From: Suicoccus acidiformans
GTDB lineage: Bacteria > Bacillota > Bacilli > Lactobacillales > Aerococcaceae
Direction: 5' to 3'
Assembly (NCBI RefSeq): GCF_003546865.1
Contig: NZ_CP023434.1
Span: forward strand, 1,364,001 to 1,428,000
DNA length: 64,000 bases
Shown here: positions 54,639 through 61,684 of the stretch, one piece after another
Position numbering within the stretch: position 1 is the first letter of the stretch
Layout of the letters: every line of letters starts with the position of its first letter
Notes under the pieces: generated by a model
What the model saw: the letters and a program-made list of their open reading frames with translations, nothing else
The model's database searches: none
What the model was told of the DNA's origin: nothing
Made by a program: the position numbers and the translations under genes

Positions 54639-55847
54639 CTACCCCCCAGCCACAAACTGTTGCACGTCCGCAGATTGCTTCAAGGCACCCGGTTCGGCAG
54701 CAAACTCCTGCAAGACCGGAACCATCGCGTCCAGATCTGTAAAAGTCAGCACGTCCAAGGTAAAGTCCGGTCCATGCTTCGCCTCGGCCAAGGCCAAGAT
54801 TACTTGCTTATGCAGGAAAGCCCGATACACACTTCCCGGTACGCCCACACCTTGGGCAATATCCAAGAACAAGTCACAATCCCGGTACAAGTCAGCCAAC
54901 TGCGGTTCTGTCACAGCCGGATACAAGGTCACGTGCTCAAAGCGCGCCAAATCCTTTAGAGGATCCGCCATTTTAGTTGTGGTAGCAATATGGAACTGCA
55001 CTTCCGGTAAGGCTGCCACCAAGGTCGCCAGACCTGGCACTTCACTAGTTGCTGTAAAGACGAGCGCACTGGCCCGGCCGGTATTCTCAGCTTGAAAGGG
55101 GTAGGCGAAGTCCATTTTAGGACGGGCGCTTTCACCTAAGGCTTCCTGCACTGCTGGGTGGAATACGGTATAAGTGTGGCCGGCCGGTAATTCAGTCACT
55201 GTCGGATATGGGTAGACAATGTCAGCGGCTTGCTGGTAATAGGGCCGCAGTTCGGGATGCTCGATGAAGCGCACCTCACCGGCCTGGGCAAGCACACTGG
55301 CGAAGAGTTCTTTTTGGACTGCTTGAAGGCTTTCGACAAAAAGCGTCCGACCGTCCAAATCATGCACCATCACGGACCCAGTCAACTGGTCCATCACCAG
55401 GCGCACCCGACCCTTGTGGTCTTTGTACAGGGACAACTCAGGCAGGCCCTGGGTGGAATAAGTCAGCGTGTGCATATTCAGCCCATACTGATTGTAAAAG
55501 TCCACCCGCTCCAGCCGCCCGCTCGGGCTCAGCCATTCAACCGACTGCACCCAACGCTTGCCGGACGTATCAGTGTAGCGAATATTCCCCCGTTTCTGGC
55601 CCCGGTAGAAGATCTCACCTTGAACATGACTCCCCTGAATGTCGAAAAACGGCGGCACCGGCACTTGATTGAAATACAACGGCTTAAAGGGCAGCTGCTT
55701 GTTGCCGTAAAGGAACAAGGTCAAAATCGACTCATAACCCTCCGGTAGAAAGCCATCATCTTTGACCAGAATCCGCCGACCGCCCGCTTCCAGCGTCTCC
55801 AAGGCCACATGACCCAGCACGGTCCAATCATACATTATCGAAATCAT
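54639..55847 (-). CDS. gtfB: GtfB, accessory subunit of the serine-rich protein glycosyltransferase
   Basis: The 402-residue partner of GtfA stabilises and guides it. MISIMYDWTVLGHVALETLEAGG is typical of GtfB, as are the FDIQGSHVQGEIFYRGQKRG middle part and the glycosyltransferase-like C-terminal half (LVFTATSEVPGLATLVAALP, LFLDIAQGVGVPGSVYRA). The start overlaps the gtfA stop by 4 bp (ATGA) with GAGGAGGG just upstream, so the two are coupled. Known GtfB proteins have about 440 residues; this one is a little short at the end. Confidence 0.9.
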   Translation of the reverse strand: MISIMYDWTVLGHVALETLEAGGRRILVKDDGFLPEGYESILTLFLYGNKQLPFKPLYFNQVPVPPFFDIQGSHVQGEIFYRGQKRGNIRYTDTSGKRWVQSVEWLSPSGRLERVDFYNQYGLNMHTLTYSTQGLPELSLYKDHKGRVRLVMDQLTGSVMVHDLDGRTLFVESLQAVQKELFASVLAQAGEVRFIEHPELRPYYQQAADIVYPYPTVTELPAGHTYTVFHPAVQEALGESARPKMDFAYPFQAENTGRASALVFTATSEVPGLATLVAALPEVQFHIATTTKMADPLKDLARFEHVTLYPAVTEPQLADLYRDCDLFLDIAQGVGVPGSVYRAFLHKQVILALAEAKHGPDFTLDVLTFTDLDAMVPVLQEFAAEPGALKQSADVQQFVAGG

Positions 55848-57343
55848 AAGCCCTCCTCGGCGATTTGTCGCCACTCTTCCTGCGATACTTCCGTCAAAAA
55901 GTCTTCCCCCGCCCGGTAAGCGCGTTCCCGCACGTCAGCCAAATCCTCCTGGGTAAAGAGTTGAACGATGGCCTGGGCCAAGTGGGCGATAGTATCCGCC
56001 TCATCAGGTGCTAACGGCACCGCAAAGCCACTTTGCTCGGGTTTGATAAATAGATCCGCCCCATAAGGCATATCCAAGCCAATAATCGGCAGGCCGGACC
56101 CCAGCGCCTCCATAAAAGCCAAGGGGAAGCACTCCGACGTCGTCCCCGATACAAAGGCCTCATACGTCTGATAAAGCTCCGTTGCATCCACTTGGCCCTG
56201 GAAGTGCACAAAGTCCTCAGCACCTAACTCCTCCACCAAGGCCTTCAGCCGCAGCTCCTCGGCACCCGAGCCATAAATATCTAGCGTTAACTCTGGCACA
56301 GTCTCCTTAGCCTGGACCACAGCGCGAATCACCCAATCCACATGCTTTTCCGGCGCCAAAGGCGACGCCGTCATAAGACTATAAGATTTGCGCCCTGTCT
56401 CTGGACGACGTAACTGGTCCAAACTGCCGGCGCGACCGCGTAATATTTTGCTAGAATGACCGAGGTAGTACATTTGTTGAGCTTTAATCAAACTTTCCTG
56501 GGCCGCGGACTGGACGATGAGAAAATCATACATATCCGGCTGATTGAGCGGATACTCATACTGCTCATGCCACAGAATATGATGGGCATCCGTATACTGC
56601 GCCACATAATGCTCCGCATGCAACATCGCAGCCACACGTCCACCTGTTCGGCGAACCGTTTCCGTCACAATCGGACCCAGACGTTTACTGCGATCCAAGA
56701 CAAAAAGGTCCTCCCGGCTCAACTCTAAATCCGCCAGCATATAAGCGATGAACTCATTCACCCCGTAAATTACGTCCCCGCGCACATGGAAAACCGACCC
56801 ATCCTCTGTGCGGTGTTCCTCATAGGCCACGCTCCCATCCTCATTCAAGAAATGGCGTAAACGTGACACCGGCACCCCATCAACCGTCTGAAAATACTCG
56901 GTAATCGTCTGCGTATAGGTAAAGTGCTCCTTCAACACCAAATTCCCTTGGTAAACGTACTCTACCGCATTAATAAAGCGCTCATCCAGCGCCTTAAAGA
57001 AAGTCACCAGCACCTGCGCCTCCGGCTCATGATAGCGGACAAACTCTACCGTCTCCTCACGCAAGGACAAGTCATAAGGAATCTGCGGCAGAATATCCGC
57101 CACCTGCGTACTCGACTTCGCCAGACTTACATCCGTGAAATAATTATAAAGCCAAAGCAACTCATCCGCCTCAAAGCCATAGCTCTGCGCATTCTCCACC
57201 AAATTCCCCCGCACAAACCACGGCGTAAAGATAAACTTCGCCGGAATCCCCAGCTGGCGCAACAAATTCGCCCGATAAGCCTGCGAATGATCCACACTAC
57301 TGCCCTTCCGCTCCAACGTCGTATTTAAATGATATACCGTCAT
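55844..57343 (-). CDS. gtfA: GtfA, GlcNAc-transferase of the accessory Sec system
   Basis: The 499-residue enzyme adds the first GlcNAc to serine-rich repeat adhesins. N-terminal family marks are VYHLNTTLERKGSSVDHSQA, and the GT-B C-terminal half carries MTASPLAPEKHVDWVIRAV, the TTSECFPLAFMEALGSGLPI sugar-nucleotide site and YGADLFIKPEQSGF. It acts in the cytoplasm before export. The usual partners secA2, secY2, asp1-3 and the adhesin gene are not in the window. It is the first gene of a two-gene unit with gtfB. Confidence 0.93.
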   Translation of the reverse strand: MTVYHLNTTLERKGSSVDHSQAYRANLLRQLGIPAKFIFTPWFVRGNLVENAQSYGFEADELLWLYNYFTDVSLAKSSTQVADILPQIPYDLSLREETVEFVRYHEPEAQVLVTFFKALDERFINAVEYVYQGNLVLKEHFTYTQTITEYFQTVDGVPVSRLRHFLNEDGSVAYEEHRTEDGSVFHVRGDVIYGVNEFIAYMLADLELSREDLFVLDRSKRLGPIVTETVRRTGGRVAAMLHAEHYVAQYTDAHHILWHEQYEYPLNQPDMYDFLIVQSAAQESLIKAQQMYYLGHSSKILRGRAGSLDQLRRPETGRKSYSLMTASPLAPEKHVDWVIRAVVQAKETVPELTLDIYGSGAEELRLKALVEELGAEDFVHFQGQVDATELYQTYEAFVSGTTSECFPLAFMEALGSGLPIIGLDMPYGADLFIKPEQSGFAVPLAPDEADTIAHLAQAIVQLFTQEDLADVRERAYRAGEDFLTEVSQEEWRQIAEEGL

Positions 57344-57492
57344 CGTCTCACCCTTTCCAAAAACTCCCTACTCTAGTTATACCATAAAATGACCACAGAC
57401 ACTCGCAGTTTCTGGTTGAAAATAAGGGAAGTTGGTCCATGGTGGGTGTGAGTGTAGAAGGGCTGGGTTGGGATGGGGAATGGGGATGGGAT

Positions 57493-57512
57493 GCCACGGC
57501 GGGGGCCGTGGA
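57493..57512 (-). repeat. GCCACGGC-type hairpin behind the antitoxin genes
   Basis: GCCACGG and CCGTGG arms flanking a G-rich loop, followed by ATTCCTTAT on the plus strand, as in the palindrome macro-units. It may stop transcription. Confidence 0.5.
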
Positions 57513-57621
57513 TTCCTTATTAAATAGAAAGAAGCTTTGATGAGAAGACGTCTGTCTTCTTACCAAAGCAATTATACACAACTTTGCTGAACCAGCATCA
57601 ACCTTGAACTTCACTTCACCA

Positions 57622-57897
57622 CTAAACTTCATACTCACTCTCATCTTCAGCCACCAAATAAGCCACAGACCGTTCCACTCCGCCCTTGCCTCGGCGAAGC
57701 TCGCCATACTTATCAGTAACTTTAGAATTCTGCAAACTCACCCGAAACGGCAATGCCCGCTCCCGTAGACTCTGTTTCAAGAACAAATTCACCGCCGTCG
57801 TCAAACTCATTCCCAGCTCCTCAAACAAAGCCATCGCCTCATCCTTCGTCGCCTTATCCACATTAATCGACAAACGCTCTTTTTGCACCTCAGCCAT
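57622..57897 (-). CDS. RelB/DinJ-family antitoxin, apparently without toxin
   Basis: The 91-residue protein has a ribbon-helix-helix N-terminus (ERLSINVDKATKDEAMALFEELGMSLTTAVNLFLKQSLRERALPF), typical of RelB/DinJ, and a charged C-terminal tail that would bind a RelE/YafQ toxin. No toxin gene follows: the next 300 bp hold no open frame on this strand with RelE features. It stands 62 bp behind a second antitoxin gene of the same type. GGAGGATGTT precedes the ATG. Confidence 0.88.
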   Translation of the reverse strand: MAEVQKERLSINVDKATKDEAMALFEELGMSLTTAVNLFLKQSLRERALPFRVSLQNSKVTDKYGELRRGKGGVERSVAYLVAEDESEYEV

Positions 57898-57959
57898 AAC
57901 ATCCTCCTAGCCCTAAGCCTATTATCTAAAAACGCGCTTCCTTCAGATCAGCTTAACTA

Positions 57960-58220
57960 CTAATCATAAAGAATCTCTTCCTCACCCGTATCATACCAAA
58001 TATCCTGCCCCTCACCGCGTAAAGATTGCGCTAAATCCACTTCCATTTGCTCAATCTCCTCCTTTGACAAAGTCGGCTGAAACGGCAAACCGTCCTCACG
58101 CAATGCCTGCTTCAAGAACAACTCCACCCCCGTAGACAAACTCATCCCCAACTCCTTAAACAAAGCAACCGCCTTACGACTCGTCTCCAAATCCACAATA
58201 AATCGCATTGATACTTTCAT
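57960..58220 (-). CDS. RelB/DinJ-family antitoxin, second copy
   Basis: The 86-residue antitoxin reads MKVSMRFIVDLETSRKAVAL at the start and LFKELGMSLSTGVELFLKQAL in the ribbon-helix-helix domain, then an acidic tail. It is a paralogue of the antitoxin encoded just downstream. The ATG at 58220 has AGAGGTG 6 bp upstream; the longer frame (58229) does not. A promoter with the palindrome ATGTACAT at the -10 box lies upstream, fit for autorepression. Confidence 0.87.
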   Translation of the reverse strand: MKVSMRFIVDLETSRKAVALFKELGMSLSTGVELFLKQALREDGLPFQPTLSKEEIEQMEVDLAQSLRGEGQDIWYDTGEEEILYD

Positions 58221-58245
58221 TTTATACACCTCTTATGTACCTTTT

Positions 58246-58280
58246 ATGTACATTATACACATATAAAATACAAATGTGAA
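58246..58280 (-). promoter_or_regulatory. Promoter and operator of the antitoxin genes
   Basis: On the minus strand TTCACA (58280-58275), 17 bp and TATAAT (58257-58252). The palindrome ATGTACAT (58253-58246) overlaps the -10 box, and GTACATAA is repeated 12 bp downstream, giving a likely autoregulatory operator. Confidence 0.75.
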
Positions 58281-58302
58281 GCTCCCAAAAAACCATCCTC
58301 GG

Positions 58303-58372
58303 ATTCCGTGGGAACCAATCTCCGCGGAATTTTAAGCTATTTTTATGCCGTGGGGTTCCAGCCCCACGGAAT
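58303..58372. repeat. Family-2 phased palindromes, 2 copies
   Basis: Palindromes begin at 58303 and 58345, exactly 42 bp apart, directly upstream of the antitoxin promoter. Confidence 0.85.
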
Positions 58373-58569
58373 CCAGCACCCTGCCTCTGCACTACCACAA
58401 GCCAATATCCAATCAGCACGGCCCGAGACGTGGCTTCCTTATTAAATAGAATGAAGTCTTGGCAAGAAGACGGTGTGTCTTCTTGCTAAAGCAATTGAAT
58501 ACGCCATTGTTTGTTAACAAGGGTAATAGCACTAACTTAAGTTCTGCTTAAACGCAAAGTTTGTGCCGG

Positions 58570-58640
58570 ATTTCGTCGGACACCGCTCCCAAAGGAATTT
58601 TCAGCCATTTTTATTCCGTGGGAACCAATCTCCACGGAAT
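58570..58640. repeat. Family-2 phased palindromes, 2 copies
   Basis: Palindromes begin at 58570 (29 bp, somewhat decayed) and 58613 (28 bp). Between this pair and the previous one lies a decayed GC hairpin (CACGGCCCGAGACGTGG, 58417-58433). The stretch to 59110 shows no gene; an imperfect stem (58808-58842) may be a terminator. Confidence 0.75.
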
Positions 58641-59110
58641 CCAGCTCCTAACCTCTGTACAACCATAAACCAATATTCAATCAGCCAATCACCCCGCCGT
58701 GGCTTCATTTGTAAATATAACCGCAAACTATTCAATATACTGTTTGAACCACCGCTAACCTTAACCCCACACACATCACACCTTCATAAAAATAAAAAAT
58801 CCCCCAAGTAACAAAAGTTACCTAGGAGATCAGGATTTTTAGAGGTATGCTGCTAACCTCTTTCTTATTGCAACACAAATATTCACTAAAAGTAACCCCC
58901 AGAACACTCGTTCCAATCCATAAAAAATTCATACCTGCACTTCAACCTCACCGAGAACGGCCAAAAATGATCATTGCATGATATTTCGAAAAAGAAATCT
59001 GAAATACAACTGAATCCGCAACTAATGGCCTATATTACTAACACTATCTCTACCAACTGCATAGAACCCATTCGCTACCAACTCATGCTGAACAAGCAAA
59101 ACCAGCAGTA

Positions 59111-59254
59111 ATGGAGCTTAGCTGGACGCCTGAGCAACAAGGCTGCCACTACACAATACAACAAGCACAAGACCTCGATCCATCTGCCAATCCAGACATC
59201 CTCAAAACTAAGTTTTACCAGAGAATTTCTGCAGAAGGTACCACTCATGAATGA
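59111..59254 (+). CDS. Possible 47-residue reading frame, maybe the end of a lost gene
   Basis: The frame reads MELSWTPEQQGCHYTIQQAQ and ends by overlapping the next gene by 8 bp. It is open upstream to about 59045 (reading EQAKPAV before the Met) but has no start codon or ribosome binding site there. Composition is protein-like. It may be the C-terminal remnant of a gene that was coupled with the next one, or a chance frame. Confidence 0.35.
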   Translation: MELSWTPEQQGCHYTIQQAQDLDPSANPDILKTKFYQRISAEGTTHE

Positions 59255-59789
59255 ACAAGAACAATGGCTCAACAATAAATTCTGCCACTTAACCAATGAG
59301 GCAAACCATCTTATCAGAGAATACCTCCCCAAAGACATTGATAACTACCGAGCGACCCTTCTGATCTGGATCGGCCAATATTACGCCTATATCCTCGTCA
59401 AAGTCCAACACATCGTCCTCAGTTCAGAACACTTGCCGCTCCTATACCCAGACCTCGATGCAAACTTTCTGGCTAAAGATAGCGACGTCAAAGACGAACT
59501 CATCAGCTTCTTTCTCGAAATGATCGTCTATGCCCAGCAAGCCGATCCTTCAGATATCCTGATACACTACTCCTTCCGTAACAAAGGCGATACCTTCCAA
59601 AATCTGTATAATTTGCTAAGCAGCGCCCACTATAAATTCAGCGCTAACTTCTCAGCCGAAACCTTTCACCAAGAGGAAATTCAAGAACTTCACGCAGAAG
59701 CAAACAAGGAAATCAAAGAACTCGGCTTCTTCAAAGGCCGGTCAGTGTTGAAAGACGTTACCCAGTTTTATGACACACACAACTTATAA
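59247..59789 (+). CDS. Protein of unknown function
   Basis: I do not recognise this 180-residue protein. It is largely helical, soluble and rich in charged and aromatic residues (LLIWIGQYYAYILVKVQHIV near residues 37-57 is the most hydrophobic part, too polar for a membrane helix). There is no signal peptide. AGAAGG lies 7 bp before the ATG. An imperfect hairpin (GGTCAGTGACTC and GACTCACTGGCC) follows the stop. Neighbours give no hint about its role. Confidence 0.72.
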   Translation: MNEQEQWLNNKFCHLTNEANHLIREYLPKDIDNYRATLLIWIGQYYAYILVKVQHIVLSSEHLPLLYPDLDANFLAKDSDVKDELISFFLEMIVYAQQADPSDILIHYSFRNKGDTFQNLYNLLSSAHYKFSANFSAETFHQEEIQELHAEANKEIKELGFFKGRSVLKDVTQFYDTHNL

Positions 59790-60481
59790 TTCCAAGGTCA
59801 GTGACTCTACTTGCAGCTACCTTGCCAGAAGACTCACTGGCCTATTTATTACGCAAAAAACGTGCCAGTGAGATTCGCCCACTCGCACGTTTGAAGGTAC
59901 ACCAAAAATTCAATCCCTACCTTAGCTTAAACCATTTGCGCCATGCCAACCGGACTCCTTGCCTGAACACCTGATTCTATCGACGTATTACATACACAAT
60001 GCCGGTTCAATCAACAAGCTTCAAAAAGCACTATAGGTGAATTACCTCAAGTGTAGCCCACCGTGTCCGCAGCGATGAACTGCAGAGGTCCATGCACTCA
60101 TTGGCTAAACTAATTTAGATAAACAAAAGCGCAAAACCCGTAGCCGCCTCATCTCCTACTCATTTATCTAAATTAATTTCGCGAAGCTCTTGCACTCAAA
60201 CGAAACAGCCCACAAAGGTACTCCCTCAGTCAACATCATCCTATCCGGTAAGTCCTTCTAGTCTATCCGCCGAATTAAAATAGACAACTCATGAACCCAT
60301 TAAGGCAAGTGCATTCAAAAAGGACATCATCTACTCCCATTAGCGAATCGGTGGATGTGCTCAAATTGTAATTAAATCTTTTTACCGAAGGAGAAACGAT
60401 GTCTCTGCAAGCAATACAGCTCACCTTAATGTTGCTTATAAATGCGCTACAATCGCTTTTGCACATTCAACGCCAACCAAT
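59790..60481. other. Gene-free spacer with a 13-bp inverted repeat
   Basis: About 690 bp without a convincing gene. TAATTTAGATAAA (60111-60123) and TTTATCTAAATTA (60163-60175) form a perfect inverted repeat around 39 bp. The remaining sequence looks degenerate; palindrome families 1 and 2 are absent. Confidence 0.55.
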
Positions 60482-61378
60482 TTAAAAGTCGTTGGTTTGT
60501 GACAGATACTCCACTATCTGATCGTAACTACTCTTATGATAGCCCCCTGTTATGTCGAGATTTTCATCATCTTCAACGTCATAATCACAATACTTGATAT
60601 CCCTAGTGGTCATTTTTAACTTAACAGCTAAACCAAGGGTCATTTGATGATGAATGTTCGTGTCAGGCTCTAGGATTAAAGTTGGCGGAAAAGCTCCAAT
60701 GGCAAGGGGATTCATGTAACTGGGTGAAAGAATTGGGTCTACAGCATCATGCTCACCTACATAGGCCAGCTGGTAGAATAATTTCTCTGACAGCAGGGGT
60801 ATCTTGCCTGCGTCAACGTGGTCCTTGCGAATTCTCATACTCACATCCATAATTGGACTATCAAGGATTAACCTAGCTGGTTTGGGTAAATTTCTTGAAC
60901 ATAATTTCTGGACAACACCTAATGCTAGATTAGCGCCTGCCTCTCGCCCTACAATATAAATACTATCTTGTTTCGTATGATATAATTCGGAGGCTCCTAG
61001 AATGAAGTGGATGGCAGAATAACACTCTTTCGCCGCTAGCGGGTAAGGATGTTCAGGGGATAAGGAATAGATAATATGAACGTAATGCATGCCAAATTCT
61101 TCGGCGAGCGCTTGACAGAACCATAAATCACGCTCCGTTCCTGGCCTAATAAAGCTTCCTCCATGGATATTGATTAACAAAGGCCTCTTCTGATCAACAG
61201 CATCCACATGCTGCCCGAAAATTACCTTCACACGACCTTTATGCCGGGGAATCTCTCGAACTCTCTCGATGAAAGGCGACTTACTCAGATTATTATAATC
61301 AATCAAATGATCCTTCATCTCTTCCCGAGCCTGCTTAGTAATATTAAAAATTTGTTCCTTAATTAACTTATCGTCCAT
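60482..61378 (-). CDS. Alpha/beta-hydrolase-fold protein lacking the catalytic serine
   Basis: The 298-residue protein resembles the hormone-sensitive-lipase type esterases: the oxyanion motif HGGSFIRPGTERD and the HYVHIIYSLSPEHPYP segment are clear. The nucleophile elbow, normally GDSAGG, reads GREAGANLALG, so Glu stands in place of Ser. Remaining candidates are Asp in LEPDTNIHH and His in GGYHKSSYD. It is either a pseudoenzyme or has another chemistry. The start is uncertain: the Met at 61378 (MDDKLIKEQIF) is preferred, while the frame is open to a GTG at 61438. A single gene, upstream of the flavoprotein on the same strand order. Confidence 0.8.
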   Translation of the reverse strand: MDDKLIKEQIFNITKQAREEMKDHLIDYNNLSKSPFIERVREIPRHKGRVKVIFGQHVDAVDQKRPLLINIHGGSFIRPGTERDLWFCQALAEEFGMHYVHIIYSLSPEHPYPLAAKECYSAIHFILGASELYHTKQDSIYIVGREAGANLALGVVQKLCSRNLPKPARLILDSPIMDVSMRIRKDHVDAGKIPLLSEKLFYQLAYVGEHDAVDPILSPSYMNPLAIGAFPPTLILEPDTNIHHQMTLGLAVKLKMTTRDIKYCDYDVEDDENLDITGGYHKSSYDQIVEYLSQTNDF

Positions 61379-61438
61379 AAGACACCATCCATGATAATCG
61401 TTATTCCCTAGCAACATTAACAACATGGCAGGATACAC

Positions 61439-61684
61439 ACTGCCTAACCAGACAATTCCATTAAATTAAAGGTTCGCTATATCCAATCCACTTAAACAAA
61501 AAGTCCCTTATCATAGAAATGGATGGCCGTTCCAAATCCAAAATAAAGGACTTCGTTACAAATAATTATAAAGCAAAAAATGAGTTTTGTGAATAGGTAA
61601 TATCGGCTCTTCTCCAAAAGATCATTCACCTATGACAAAGCTTCAAGCAAACACACAAACTTTCTACAAACCATCACGCATTAA
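61439..61684. other. Short spacer with imperfect inverted repeat
   Basis: AAGTCCCTTAT (61500) and ATAAAGGACTT (61545) form an 11-bp inverted repeat with one mismatch, which may end transcription of the flavoprotein gene. Nothing else is seen. Confidence 0.45.

Noticed and set aside
54458-55095. Plus-strand frames of 94 and 199 codons
   Set aside because: They run antisense into gtfB, and the products are Ser/Lys/Ala-rich with no domain; no start signal is seen.
57348-57707. 119-codon frame as a possible toxin partner of the DinJ antitoxin
   Set aside because: It overlaps the antitoxin gene in another frame, lacks RelE/YafQ features and runs through the GC hairpin region.
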